Below the pieces are notes generated by a model that was given only the letters and a program-made list of their open reading frames with translations, searched no databases and had not been told where the DNA came from. This document shows positions 1 through 11,761 of a DNA stretch of 64,000 nucleotides, one piece after another. This stretch comes from Ahaetulla prasina (lineage: Eukaryota > Chordata > Lepidosauria > Squamata > Colubridae), in the NCBI RefSeq assembly GCF_028640845.1, contig NC_080540.1, positions 163,129,438 to 163,193,437 on the forward strand, in the 5' to 3' direction. Made by a program: the position numbers and the translations under genes. Position 1 is the stretch's first letter. Each line of letters starts with the position of its first letter.

Positions 1-300
1 ACTTCCAGTATTGGAGCACCCACAACTTCCGGAGACAAGCTGTTCCACTGATTGTTCTAACTGTCAGAAAATTTCTTCTTAGTTCTCGGTGGGTTCTCTC
101 CTTGATTAGTTGCTTCTTGTCCTGCCCTCAGGTGCTTTGGAGAATAGCTTGACTCTTTGTGGCAGCCCCTGAGATACTGGAATACTGCTATCCTGTCTTC
201 CCTAGTCCTTCTTTTCATTAAACTAGATATACCCAGTTCCAATAACCATACTTCATATGTTTTAGCCTCCAATCCCCTAATCAACTTTGTTGCTCTTCTC
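1..300 (-). mobile_element. CR1 LINE fragment (ORF2 C-terminal part)
   Basis: The minus strand encodes the tail of a CR1 reverse-transcriptase polyprotein: a Lys-Thr-Tyr-Glu stretch, then [16 protein letters not shown], and further upstream in position (1-57) the Asn-Gln-Trp-Asn-like end. It matches the better copy at 15960-16600. It is cut by the window edge and has stops and frameshifts. Confidence 0.8.
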
Positions 301-1370
301 TATTCATAAAAGAAAAAAAGTTTTTTTTCCATAGCTGCTGAATACACTTATCATACACTTTAGAATCTACACAAATAACTGTATGACAACGTGCCTTGAT
401 TAATCTAGCAACGGCAGCCCATCTACCATAATTAACATGGCAGAGCCTATATTATTAAAATCAACAGATTACTTTTTAAAAGACTTCACATTTTTGGCAA
501 ACAATCAGCTGCTAAATAACTGAGATCTAAGGCCTTGCAGCCATTAGACGCAGCATTAAAAAGAAGAAAAATACAAAATGAATCAACAGTATCTATATTT
601 TTGGGAAACAATCGAGATATCATATTGAACACTGGTGAATAGGACATTGATCGTCTATCTATTTTCCAAAAACTATCACTGATTTTTTTTCCTGTCAAAA
701 ATGATTGTAAATCACTTTACAATACCACAGTTTTCCATTGTAATAAGGAGATCAATGACAATTACAATAGGGTGAAACAAATTATTTCGATGGTCAATGA
801 TACATGCTAAAAAAATAGAATTTATAGACACAAGTTCCCACCCCTTCCAATGTCTCAGTAAATTTATTTTTTGCAACATTTCTGCACCAATGTTTCAGGA
901 CTTGTTTTATCATCAAGAGCCTATGGAATTCATAGCCAGTCGATTTCCTGATTAAAGGCTCATTTAGTGAATAAATATGTGTAATTTTCATATAATTGTT
1001 CAGTTAAATAGGAAGTTTCATTCATCATGAACATCTCCCTCTGCAATTAAAGAATAAATAACTCACAAGCCACCTGGTACTGATGCTGTAAAAATTGGAA
1101 AAGTGCCCCATCTCAAGGCACAACCATCAGTGAAATCCCAGAGAACAGGAAAAATAGAAGAGTAGCCTCCGTCTCTTTTTGTAAATTCAGTGCTCAGGTG
1201 TTAAGTTCTAGTGAAAAAAAATTATCCATCTGCGGGAACTTCTGTGGTCTGAAGAATTCAAGTGATTTCAAGTGTCATCAACAAATGACTGTATGATTCA
1301 AACAGATTACAAAGCACTTCTTCAGTGTCCTTGGAAGTATGCATATCTCCTAATATTTGTTCCTTTGGAC
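301..1370. other. no feature recognised
   Basis: AT-rich unique-looking sequence downstream of SMUG1. Short open frames on both strands look like chance, with no domain, splice or RNA signal that I can support. Confidence 0.5.
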
Positions 1371-1497
1371 CAGGGAGATCAAACTCACATCGTCACATGA
1401 CGTATCGTGATTTTTTTTCCCCCTTCACTAAACCAGGTGTGGGCGTGGCCAGCGCATGACGCATCCGGCCCATGGGCCGCGAGTTTGACAGCCCTAC
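1371..1497 (-). mobile_element. hAT-like MITE of the CAGGGGTGTCAAACTC type
   Basis: The right edge reads GCGAGTTTGACAGCCCT and the left edge CAGGGAGATCAAACTC, which are diverged inverted ends. The body has the same GGGCGTGGCC and CACGTGA-like pieces as the copies at 41347 and 63180. It is an old copy with eroded ends. Confidence 0.55.
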
Positions 1498-1726
1498 TCT
1501 GAACCATCAACCTAGGAGTCCTAAAGTTCCTTCAAACATTGTGATGTTTAACTAGTCAATCTTAGATCTATCTTATTTCTTCTTCAGTTCAATCTATTTC
1601 ACAGAGTTGTTTTGAGGGTAACATGCAGAACCTGATTAGGCTTCAATAAAGAAATGAAGACAAAAGGTTGTAAAGAATAACCTTACAGGTTATCCTGTCC
1701 TACCCTTAGGGACAGAACATCTGGGA

Positions 1727-2018
1727 CAGAAGTGGGTTTCAGCAGGTTCTGACCAGTTCTGGAGAACCGGTAGCGGAAATTTTGAGTAGTTCGGAGAACC
1801 AGTAAATACCACCTCTGACTGGCCCCATCCCCATCTATTCTTTGCCTCCCGAGTCCCAGCTGATCAGAAAGAAATGGGGATTTTGCAGTAACCTTCCCCA
1901 GAGTGGGATGGTAATAGAGATTTTACCGTATCCTTCCCCTGCCACGCCGACCAAGCCATGCCATGCCCACCAAGTCACACCCACAGAACTGGTAGTAAAA
2001 AAATTTGAAACCCACCGA
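1727..2018 (-). mobile_element. MITE-A copy (hAT-like)
   Basis: The element begins CAGAAGTGGGTTTCAGCAGG and ends GAAACCCACC, with the internal boxes GGAGAACCGGTAGCGG, GGGGATTTTGCAGTA and CCACCAAG shared by all MITE-A copies. CTGGGAC occurs on both sides, a slightly imperfect target duplication. Confidence 0.8.
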
Positions 2019-4239
2019 TCTGGGACCATTCCTTCCCAATCTTTCTCTTTCTCTTGTTTGTCCTTCCTAACACTTCTGGACTTTTTTGGGTGGGGGTGAG
2101 GTGGGTATCCGTGATAATTATTTCAATATGTATGTAATCCCAGCCAAAAATCAGAAGTCTGAGAGCACCTTTTCTAATAAATTTTATTAAAAGGCATAAG
2201 GGGCATAAAATGGCTAGATTAAAATAGGATTCAAATTGGGGTGAGATTTAGGAAAGGGGGGGGACAGAAAGATTGGTTATGCAAATGTAGACTGGATGTG
2301 AGACAGATTACAAGGGCCAATAGACTAATTCAGCTTTCCTCTTACACAATCCCAGCTAGATAAATTGCAGTCGACATGATGATTTTATAGTGTGACGGAA
2401 GCCAAAGGATTTGGCTTTATAACACTGCTGCATAATTCTTTTAATATTTTTTTAATCCTGCATTTATTCTTTTTTATAAATAACTTGAGGCAGCTAAGCT
2501 ATCTAATAGACCATCCTCTTCCTAATTGTCATGCAGATTTACTGACAAAACCATTCCAGTGACACTGTGAAGATTCACAGTGCATTGATCTTAAATGTCC
2601 AGCAGAATTTGTGTGTGATTTTTATGAATTCCATAAAATCAGAGTAGCTGAATTCACAATAAAAAGACAAAGGTAAGTAAAACCATACCAGTAATTTTCA
2701 GCAACATTTTAAGCCAAGAATCTCAAACAATCCATCTCTAGCAATTATCATTTACAATAGCACTGAAAGCCTGCATAAAAGAAGCAATTTACAACACTTC
2801 CTGAATCTTGTAGGGTCAAGTTTAAATGGAATACTTTCAGCATGGAGTTTTGTAGTGTTACCTAAGGACAGCCAATCACATGTTCAAAGCAGGAATCTTC
2901 TAGCAAAGGGTTCTCCCAAAACCAGATTATTTTTTTTAAAATTTCTGTACTAAACCAGGAGAATTAAAACCAGAGAGAATGAAAAAAGATGGACACACAT
3001 AGTGGGAAATTCAAACAGGTTTCCAGAAATGGGTGAGGCTAAGAGTGGTTTATGTGTCTGAAAAGGAGGAAACCCACTGTTTCCAAAAAAAAAAAAAAAA
3101 AGCATGGGGAACAAGTCTTTTGCCATACTTTGTAGCTTTTGCAACGTTTTTGTCCTTTAAATGGAAGACTCGGTCTCAAATTTCTCTCTTTCCGTTAGGC
3201 CAGAACAGTGAATTCTTTCATCACCTCAGCATTTAGAGGTCAGGGTTTTTTGATCCCCAAAAGTGATTCTCACCGGATGCTGAAAAAAAGGCAGACAATT
3301 CGATCCAAAGTGATCTTTGATGCAAGTGAGAGGCAGGGAATTGCTTTGATTGCTTCCCACCCTCCATTGACAAGCCTGTGGCTTCCCCTCCAGCCCTCAG
3401 TCCCATCTGTTTGTTCTGAAGTAAAATCTCAGATTTCAGGTTAATGCAGCAGGAGACCAAAAGCTGGATGGGGCAGGTTGGTTGGGATGGAGAGGAGGGG
3501 TGAGGTAATGACCTCAGGCTCTAAGGAAAGAGTGCCTTGGGACTCAGAGAAACAACACGATATAGCCATGTTTGACTGCCACTTGCTAGAAGTAGGCAAT
3601 TCCATGGGGCAGTTTTAGTGCCCCATCAGTACCCAGGGAGGAAAGAAAAAGAGACTTGCATTATTCCAGACTCCTTTATTTACAAATATATAATGTGATA
3701 TACAAATATACAATGTGAAGCCACATCCGCTCTTCAAAGAAAACAGTGCATTCTTAAAAGCCCTTTTATTACAACTTTTCATCAATCAGCTACAAAATCT
3801 GGACTTTTGCCACCCTGGGTAGCTGCGCTGTTCTTTTCCTTTTGCGGGTGGATGTCATAACCAGGACCTTTCCATCTATCAAGAATGTCAACATGTCTTT
3901 CAGTGTCTGCTATTTTTAACATCCCTTCATCTATTATTCTTTGTTTTGGTTTGGTGCTTGCACTTTTTAATGTATTTATTAACTGTTTTTAGCTCTATTG
4001 TATGTTACCCAGAGTCTCTTGTTTGTGAGAAGGGGTGGTTATATAAATTGGTGTAATAAACAGTGCTAGTGGAATGCTATTATTCATAATACAAAAAATA
4101 TACCTGTATTTCAACTTTTCTTAAAAATCAGCTCCATGGGGGGGGGACTAATATATCAAATGTGTTTCAATTTTAAGAACCCCAGTACATAAGCCAGCTA
4201 TCTAGGTTAGGACAAAGGCTATAGCCTTCACATTCTCAA
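2019..4239. other. no feature recognised
   Basis: Mixed unique sequence with an A run at 3085-3102 and a G run at 4139-4147. Candidate frames at 3033-3460 overlap on both strands and show no family motif. Confidence 0.5.
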
Positions 4240-4455
4240 CTGTATGAAAGGTCTGGTGGTTATGGCACTAGGCTAGAAAGCAAGAGAGTTCAAGTCCCAC
4301 CTTAGCCACCGAAGCCAACTGGGTGACCTTGAACCTGTCCTTCTCTTTCAGCCAAGCTCTGAGCTGATGTATGGAAAACAGAGGAGGAAAAAGGATTAGA
4401 TGTTTTCATTACCTTGAATTATTTGTAAAAGTAATAAAAGGTTAGCAATAAAAGT
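4240..4455 (+). mobile_element. tRNA-derived SINE (GGTGGTTA...GGTGACCTTG type)
   Basis: The head resembles a tRNA with an A box (TCTGGTGGTTATGGCACTAG) and a B box (GAGTTCAAGTCCCACCTTAG). It is followed by AGCCAACTGGGTGACCTTGA and a CTGAGCTGATG region. The same SINE is seen at 19790 and 35538. This copy is diverged. Confidence 0.7.
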
Positions 4456-4505
4456 AGGGGAAAAAATAGTAAAAGTAAGAACATTTAGACACACCTATGA
4501 CCTAC

Positions 4506-4858
4506 TTAGGGGACACAGTGGCTTAGTGGATAAGATGCTGAGCTTGTCGATCGAAAGATCGGCAGTTCAGCGGTTCGAATCCCTAATGTCACGTAATGGG
4601 TTGAGCTCCTGTTACTTGTCCCAGCTTCTGCCAACCTAGCAGTTCGAAAGCACATAAAAAATGCAAATAGAAAAATAAGGACCACCTTTGGTGAGAAGGT
4701 AACAGTGTTCTGTGTGCCTTCGGCATTGAGTCATGCCGGCCACATGACCATGAAGACGTCTTCTGACAGCACTGGCTCTTCGGCTTTGAAACGGAGCACT
4801 GCCCCCTAGAGTCAGGAACAAATAGCACGTATATGCAAGGGGAACCTTTATCTATACC
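4506..4858 (+). mobile_element. Sauria SINE
   Basis: It has a tRNA-like head with GTGGCTTAGTGGATAAGATG and GCGGTTCGAATCCC. Then come the body boxes GCCAACCTAGCAGTTCGAAA, GGGACCACCTTTGGTG-like, TCATGCCGGCCACATGACCA and CGCCCCCTAGAGTC-like, and a 3' end GGAACCTTTATCTATACCTT. This is the layout of the squamate Sauria SINE, which is thought to use BovB LINE machinery. The copy is complete but diverged. Confidence 0.88.
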
Positions 4859-5229
4859 TTATGACCTACTTGAATATCCTAAATAAACTTGATTGCATCT
4901 TGGTTTATGTCAAGCTTCTCTTGAAGCCATTTTAGCAGCAGCATGTTACTAATTCTGTGACAGCTGGAGCGAAGTACCATTACTATACCCGCTACTTTTG
5001 TAAGACTCGTCTGAAGCATTTTTACAAATGCATTTTTTTTATAAAAAGTGTAAATGCAGTAAATATATTTCTCTTGGAAAGATTAGCCTTGCACTGAAAT
5101 GTATTCAGAGTTAATTTCTTATTTAATTATCAGAGAATGGCTAATTTAAATGGGGCAACACCTTCTTCCAAAAAATTACATGGGGTGTTTTATGTGATGA
5201 GAATGTATACAGAGTCCTGTGAAGGGAGA

Positions 5230-5495
5230 CTATATGTTTGTTTATTTTTATTTATTTATTTATTTTGTCACAACAGTATATATAAGCATAAGCATGAAAT
5301 AATTATACAATATATAAGCATAAATATAAGTATGTAATAACTATATTAATTGGATATAATGAAAGAAAACAATAGGACAGGAATGGTAGGCACGTTTGTG
5401 CTCTTATGCACGCCCGTTACAGACCTCTTAGGAATGGGGTGAGGTCAATAGTAGACAGTTTTTGCTTAAAGCTTTGGGGATTTTAAGAAGAGATC
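5230..5495 (-). mobile_element. 3' end of a LINE (same family as 53053-53830)
   Basis: A (TTTA)n tract at 5244-5266 followed by TTTGTCACAACA, then a region with GGCACGTTTGTGCTCTTATG and CCTCTTAGGAATGGGGTGAG. The same order of sequences ends the coding copy at 53.2-53.8 kb. Only the 3' UTR and the last codons remain. Confidence 0.75.
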
Positions 5496-5689
5496 ACATT
5501 TATATGTCCATAAATACATTAAGTGAAAGACATGAGAGTAGTTACCTTGAATGGATGTTGATTCCCTTTTAGCCATAAATAAATTCAAGAGGGTTTCCAT
5601 TTGGAAAAATCTTTGCAGATACAGTTGGACATCTATAATTTAGAATAATTCAAGAAAGGTTCTACCATTTGATTAGTATTAAGTATAGA

Positions 5690-5990
5690 ATATAGAATAG
5701 AATATTTTTATTTATAGACCGCCCTTCTCCCGAAGGACTCAGGGCGGTGTACAGCCAAGAATAAAATACAGAAAGAAAACAACAATACAAAACTAAAAAC
5801 AACCCTTAAAAAACCTATTTGATATGGCTACTTATAGATAAAATATTACCCTCTAAAATTTACAAAAAATTTAAAACCCATAAAATCAATTTGATAATTT
5901 AAAATTTAAGCGAGTCCAGCAAGACGAAATATGGATCCCTACTGATATTAGAATATCACAATTATTATTATTAGGTTAGTCATGCAGTCA
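5690..5990 (-). mobile_element. L2 LINE 3' end
   Basis: TTTTTATTTATAGACCGCCC is followed by TTCTCCCGAAGGACTCAGGG and an A-rich tail region, identical in order to the 3' end of the L2 copy at 6695. It lacks coding sequence. Confidence 0.75.
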
Positions 5991-6197
5991 GTCAAATGTT
6001 TAGACTGGATCTGGCAATTTTGCCTATCTATCAAGTCCTTCCCAAGGACCTAGATAGGCAGATGCTGTTTAATAATATTAAACGTATTGTTGCAGGAGAT
6101 ATAAGCTGTTCTAAGTAAAGTTACCTTTTGCAATTGACTGAGGTGATTTTATCAAAGCCAATGGTGTTAAGATCTTTTGGAATTGGTGACCATTATT

Positions 6198-6441
6198 CAG
6201 TGGTGAAATCCAATTATTTTTTACTACCGGTTCTGTGGGTGTGGCTTGGTGGGCGTGGCAGGGGAAGGATACTGCAAAATCCCCATTCCCACTCCATTCC
6301 AGGGGAAGGATGCTGCAAAATCTCCATCCCCACCCCACTCTGGGGCCAGCCAGAGGTGGTATTTGCCGGTTCTCCGAGCTGCTCAAAATTTCCACTACCA
6401 GTTCTCCACAACCTGTCAGAACCTGCTGGATTTCACCCCTG
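6198..6441 (+). mobile_element. MITE-A copy (hAT-like)
   Basis: It starts CAGTGGTGAAATCCAA and ends GCTGGATTTCACCCCTG. It contains ACTACCGGTTCTGTGGGTGT, GGATACTGCAAAATCCCC and GGTGGTATTTGCCGGTTC. The flanks share ATTATT, consistent with an approximate target duplication. Confidence 0.85.
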
Positions 6442-6694
6442 CTATTATTTATTGGTACCACCTAGGCTTTCTTTTGCCAGAATTGTTCTACTTCTATTTG
6501 CTGGTTTTTATACTTTGTGATTTCTCTCCAACTCCTTGCTCTTCAACTCATTTCCAGGTATTGCAATGTACATTATCATATACACAATAGCGTGAAATTA
6601 CAGCATATGTTTTTGACTGATGTTGCCCTTCATGTATGTACATTGAGTTATTCCCAAAGATATCCTTAGCTTGTTGTAATATATTGGTGTAGTG

Positions 6695-7790
6695 TATTTT
6701 ATTTATTTATTTATTAATTAGATTTCTAGACCGCCCTTCTCCCGAAGGACTCAGGGCGGTGTACAGCCTTATTAAAATACATAGGTACACAATAAATTTA
6801 AAATACATTTAAAATGAAATATTTAACCGGCCAATTTAAAACTAAAAACGGTCAAACGACCGATATAAAACCCTAAACTATAAAATCATAAATAGATTAA
6901 TACAATTTAAAATCAATTAAAAACTAAGTTAAACTAAAATATCAAAATTAAAATAATATTTAGGCTAGACCTGCCCGATTGAATAGCAGAGTCTTCAGTT
7001 CCCGCTTGAAGGTACGGAGGTCAGGAAGTTGGCGTAACCCAGGAGGTAACTCATTCCATAGGGTCGGTGCTGCCACAGAGAAGGCTCTTCCCCTGGGGGT
7101 CACCAGCCGGCACTGTTTGGCTGATGGCACCTAGAGTAGGCCCGCTCTGTGGGAGCGCACAGGTCGTTAGGAGGCTATCGGTGGCAGAAGGCGGTCTCGT
7201 AAATAGCCTGGTCCTAAGCCATGGAGCGCTTTAAAGGTGAGCACTAACATCTTGAATTGCACCCGGAAGGCTACCGGCAGCCAGTGCAGGCCGCGCAGGA
7301 TAGGTGTTATATGGGAGCAACGTGATGCTCCCACAATTACCCGCGCAGCCGCATTCTGGACTAGCTGGAGCCTCCCGGTGCTCTTCAAGGGGAGCCCCAT
7401 GTAGAGAGCATTGCAATAGTCCAGGCGAGAGGTAACGAGGGCGTGAGTGACCGTGTGTAAGGAGTCCCGGTCAAGAAAGGGGCGCAACTGGCGCATCAAG
7501 CGAACCTGATAAAATGCTCCCCTGGCGACGGCCGTCAAATGTTCTTCTAAAGACAGCCGAATGTCCAGGAGAACGCCCAAGTTGCGCACCCTTCCCCTGG
7601 GGGCCAGAACTTCACCCCCCACAGTCAGCGAAGGCGTAAGCTGACTGTACCGGGACGCCGGAACCCACAGCCACTCTGTCTTGGTAGGGTTGAGTTGAAG
7701 CCCATTCCTCCCCATCCAGATCCCTATCTGTGGATCCAAGCAGTGTGGCTTTTTGTAATTGACAAATGGAAATTTTGTCAATGTGCAGAT
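6695..7790 (-). mobile_element. L2 LINE, 3' UTR and C-terminal reverse-transcriptase coding part
   Basis: On the minus strand a frame at 7167-7781 encodes the thumb and downstream part of an L2-type reverse transcriptase: Gly-Val-Leu-Leu-Asp, Leu-Arg-Pro-Phe-Leu-Asp-Arg-Asp, Thr-Ser-Arg-Leu-Asp-Tyr-Cys-Asn-Ala-Leu-Tyr-Met-Gly-Leu-Pro, and His-Trp-Leu-Pro-Val. The 3' UTR (6695-7160) ends in CCGCCCTTCTCCCGAAGGAC and a TTTATT tail on the plus strand. The element is 5' truncated; the catalytic Tyr-Ala-Asp-Asp part is missing. It is a typical dead L2 copy beyond the 3' end of SMUG1. Confidence 0.9.
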
Positions 7791-7829
7791 TTACTAAGTG
7801 TTGTCCAAGATATGGACAACCTAGAACTA

Positions 7830-8038
7830 AGCAACCTAGCAACCTAGAACTAAGGAGAAATTTCCTGACAGTTAGAACAATTAATCAGTGGAACAACTTG
7901 CCTGCAGAAGTTGTAAATGCTCCAACACTGGAAATTTTTAAGAAAATGTTGGACAGCCATTTGTCTGAAATGGTGTAGGGTTTCCTGCCTGGGCAGGGGG
8001 TTAAACTAGAAGACCTCTAAGATCCCTTCCAACTCTGA

Positions 8039-8106
<68 letters not shown>
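7830..8106 (+). mobile_element. CR1 LINE 3' end with (ATT)n tail
   Basis: A frame to 7978 encodes the CR1 C-terminus (Arg-Arg-Asn-Phe-Leu-Thr-Val-Arg then Asn-Asn-Leu-Pro-Ala-Glu-Val-Val and Leu-Ser-Glu-Met-Val before the stop). A short 3' UTR follows with GGCAGGGGGTTAAACTAGAA and CCCTTCCAACTCTG. The copy ends in a long pure (ATT)n microsatellite at 8038-8106 that probably grew from the element's own tail. Confidence 0.85.
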
Positions 8107-8109
<3 letters not shown>

Positions 8110-8936
8110 TTTCAAAGGTAACCAGTTTGCTACTAACCACTGGGACCATCATGGCGGTTTGCTCCATCTTTCAGCTTCCATTTTCACACCTTGATACTTT
8201 CTGATCTTCTCCAATTCTTTGTCTTCTGTTCTACTACAGTATTCTCTGGTATTGCCACATCAATTATTTACACTCTTCAACCACAGTTAAATCACTATAT
8301 TCATGGAAGGTTCTCTACAATTTATAGAGTGGGATTACCGCACCAGCAATGAGGACTATGAACTTTCTCTTGTTGCTGTATGAAAGCTTAGCTTCAGAGG
8401 AATGCATCACAAAATTTCCGAGTGATAAATTAAAACTGTATCCTTGGCACCGTTCTGACAAACCACAAGGTGAATTTTGTTCATGGGTGCCCATGTCTAA
8501 ATATGGTGCCAAAATGACAAACCGTGCATTGCGACATCACACTAGTTCTTTCCTATTGGTGTTGCTGTGTTGCACGCAGGCACTTAACAGGTGTTGTTTG
8601 CATCGCAACATGCTTCACCACTTGTTCTCTATCACAGATGCCTGTAATTCTGCTGCGGAAGATATTTCCAATGAAATTCCTCTTTCCTTATGAGCACAAA
8701 GGCAATGTGGTTTCCCCAGGCCTCCTGATGATATGTAACAAGCTGATAGGAGATGGTAACAGCTGTTGATGGAGATGGAGTTACAAGGAAGCCTAGAATT
8801 CTTTTTTGTTCACTCTGGGGTGGTGATCTGATGGCACTTAGACCATTTAAGAGTACAGTGAGCTCTCAGCATGGGGTTAGCGGCCACATTCCATCTCAAG
8901 GTAAAGGGTTAAATTCGTGAGATGTATAGATCTATA
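8107..8936. other. no feature recognised
   Basis: A 114-codon frame at 8349-8693 has no motif I recognise, and a competing frame overlaps it. I see no repeat end here. Confidence 0.45.
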
Positions 8937-9297
8937 GGACGCGGTGGCTCAAGGGGCTAGGATGCTGAGCTTGTCGATCGAAAGGTTGACAGTTCAGCGT
9001 TTGAATCCCCGGTGCTGCCGTGTAACACGGTGAGTTCCCGTTTCTTGTCCCAGTTTCTGCCAACCTAGCAATTCGAAACCATGTAAAAAATGCAAGTAGA
9101 AAAAATAGGGACCACCTTTGGTGGGAAGGTAACAGCATTCCGTGCACCTTTGGCGTTGAGTCATGCCGGCCACATGACCACGGAGACGTCTTCGGACAGC
9201 GGTGGCTCTTCAGCTTTGAAACAGAGATGAGCACCGCCCCCTAGAGTCGGGAATGACTAGCACGTATGTGTGAGTGGAACCTTTACCTTTACCTTAT
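8937..9297 (+). mobile_element. Sauria SINE
   Basis: The head has GCGGTGGCTCAAGGGGCTAG and GATCGAAAGGTTGACAGTTC. The body has TTCTGCCAACCTAGCAATTC, GTCATGCCGGCCACATGACC, GAGACGTCTTCGGACAGC and GCACCGCCCCCTAGAGTCGG. The copy ends in CCTTTACCTTTACCTTA. The flanks share TATAGATCT, which looks like a target duplication (about 8930 and 9294). Confidence 0.9.
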
Positions 9298-9435
9298 AGA
9301 TCTCTAAATTAGAAGACGTTGTAGGAGATTTGATGCATTTCTGATGGCAGCAACCTCAAAGCCAGAGGGAGGCAGGCGAGAGAGCTCTCTGACACCTTTT
9401 TATATCACCAAGGTATATAAGCACTGAGACAACAG

Positions 9436-9575
9436 CAGATTAACCGAGTTGGAAGGGACCTTGCAGGTCACCTAGTCCAACCCCCTGCCCAAGCAGGAGA
9501 CCCTACATCTGCTTCTACCTAGGATCGAACTCACAACCTCCTGATTGTGGGGCAAGAGCTCCACCACTAGTTCTA
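9436..9575 (-). mobile_element. tRNA-derived SINE with a CR1 3' tail
   Basis: Read on the minus strand it starts with a tRNA-like part (GTGGTGGAGCTCTTGCCCCA then GGTTGTGAGTTCGATCC, a B box). It continues into CCTGCTTGGGCAGGGGGTTG and AAGGTCCCTTCCAACTC, which is the 3' end of the CR1 copies at 8.0 and 16.5 kb. The chimeric layout matches a SINE mobilised by CR1. Confidence 0.75.
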
Positions 9576-10205
9576 AATGAAAAAAATTTAACGCTTTTTT
9601 TAACATTAACATGGGGAACAAAGTCATGAAGTGCTCTTCTAGCTTTCTTTAAAAAGAGAAAGAGCACCTCACCAAACAGAAAGGAATTAACAACTCAAAA
9701 CCAACCCACCAGCTAGACATATGCCGTAGTAGGCATACCTGCAACCTGTATATAAAGAACATTTATTCTTCCTACTTTCAGTATTGGCTATTTTTCTAAA
9801 TTCCTGGCCCAATGGCTGAGTCCCTCTAAGCATGTACAGGATTCTTTCTGCCCTATGGGAAAATGAAGTAGACCTACCACCTGTAATTTTTTTTTCTTTT
9901 TTCACAATATGGCAGGCAAGGTTAAAAAAAAAAAAAAAAAGCATTACGCTGTAAACACAAGGCTTATGCCATGTCAAGAAGGCAAAGATCGCACTGCTGG
10001 ATTGATTAAAACTATTCAAACTCTGCAGTTTTCAATCTGATAGGTAACTAAAAGGATAAAATGAGAGTCAGGAATGTCAGCTATGGGCTGCATAAGCTTG
10101 CTTCCTGCTGATCATAGCTGAAAATCTGCAACAGATGCAAGACAACCTCAGCATGAAACATACACTCAGTCATGGCTCTTAGGGTGCTCTGGATTGCCAA
10201 ACTCC

Positions 10206-10208
<3 letters not shown>
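9576..10208. other. no feature recognised
   Basis: AT-rich sequence with an A run at 9924-9941. Nothing else stands out. Confidence 0.5.
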
Positions 10209-10244
<36 letters not shown>

Positions 10245-10290
10245 CTCGCTTGGTCCCTCCCTCTCGCTCTCTCCCTCCCCCTCTCCGTGT
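10209..10290 (+). repeat. (TC)n microsatellite and pyrimidine-rich tract
   Basis: A near-pure (TC)n run spans 10209-10241 and is followed by a mixed C/T tract to about 10286. The pyrimidine content is on the plus strand. Confidence 0.9.
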
Positions 10291-10360
10291 GAGTGTGTTT
10301 GTGTGTAAGCTACTGACTTTTAGAAGGCATGCTCAGAAACACTTAGCCATAGATGTGGCC

Positions 10361-10594
10361 CAGTGGTGGGTTTCAATTATTTTTACTATCGGTTCAGTGG
10401 GTGTGGCTTGGTGGGCATGGCAGGGGAAGGTTATTGCAAAATCCCCATTTCCTCCCCATCAGCTGGGACTTGGGAGGCAGAGAATAGATGGGGGTGGGGC
10501 CAGTCAGAAGTTTTACTACCGGTTCTTTGAACTACTCAAAATATCCGCTACCGGTTCTCCAAAACTGGTCAGAACCTGCTGAAATCCACCTCTG
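10361..10594 (+). mobile_element. MITE-A copy with perfect 8-bp target duplication
   Basis: The element starts CAGTGGTGGGTTTCAATTAT and ends GCTGAAATCCACCTCTG. ATGTGGCC lies directly on both sides, a perfect 8-bp duplication as made by hAT transposases. Confidence 0.92.
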
Positions 10595-11761
10595 ATGTGG
10601 CCCCTTCAGAGAGGATACAATTAAATTCTCCTTCTGCGCAGCAGAAATACTCGTTGGAAAATATGGGTGCCTGCTTTCAAACCATATAACACCCATCCTC
10701 ACCTGGCTCCACAAAGCAGGCAGAAAAAAGTCCTTCCCCCCGCCCACATACCCCCCCCACACACACACACATTAATTTGTGCTGAATTTTTACCCTCTGC
10801 AAGACAAAGAAATCAAAGAAAAACACGACCCACCAAAAAAACCCCCACGATTTATTTTTAAAATTGCACAAATATCAAAGGGTGCAATATAGCTAAGTAA
10901 TTCTGGGCAGGGTGGAGGAAAAGACCAAGGGAGGAGTTGGAAGATTCACTCCAGTGGAAAAATAAGTGTCAGTGCTGTAACAACATTGCCAGCCATCTCC
11001 TCTGCACCACAGCCGAACCAGGCCTGAATGGCTTCTGTTCCACAATGGAGATGGCTGCATTTTATCAGCTGTCAATCGCTCCTCCTGCCTCAAAGTGAGA
11101 CTCTTAAGCTTGTTACATCAATGCTAGAAATAAAATGGGTGCATTATTAATTAAGCATTATACATTCCAGTAAACGGTGAAGAATGAGTATAATTTTTCT
11201 TTTCGAGTAGGTAATCACTGACAACATAGCTGGGCCAAGCAAATACCATTCGGTGTTCCAAAGTAGCATCGTATTTGACATTTTCCATCATAGCAATGCA
11301 TAATTCACAATAACAATGCAGATTATTCCTCCCCACAGTAACCCGCCAATATTCTCCACCGTAGGAATGTGCCAAAAGTAATCTGGACTGGAAAAATAGT
11401 ATGGAAAAAAAAAATTCCAGCAGTTCCTAGAGAAGAACCCAGATGCTGTTGTCAAAGGAAACTCTGTTAAGAGTCTTAAGTTACGATTCTTATCTGTAGG
11501 AGAGAAGCCATACTGATTAGCTACAGATACAAATGGGAAGACCTCAAAACTCTGTGCATTGCATGTTTAGAATCCATGTTGTTGTTAGTTAGAGCAAGGT
11601 TGGAGAAACAGTGGCCTTTCCCAAATCTTGTTGGACCATGCTGGTTAAAGGCTGTTGAGTCAATGTCCAACAAGATCTGAAGGATGACAAGCAAGAGAGA
11701 AAAATGCAAAAGCTAAAATAAATGCACAGATGGAGTTTCAGTACCTCCAACTGAAAAGGAG
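10595..11761. other. no feature recognised
   Basis: Unique-looking sequence with a C run and short (CA)n at 10750-10771 and A runs. No supported gene or repeat. Confidence 0.5.

Noticed and set aside
4520..4590. tRNA-gene-like sequence
   Set aside because: It is the head of a Sauria SINE. It does not fold as a complete tRNA and is followed by the SINE body. The same applies at 8940, 9540, 12530, 13180, 19800 and 35545.
6111..6590. several overlapping frames of 65-130 codons on both strands
   Set aside because: They all lie on a MITE-A copy. The same peptides recur at other MITE-A copies, so they are repeat translations.
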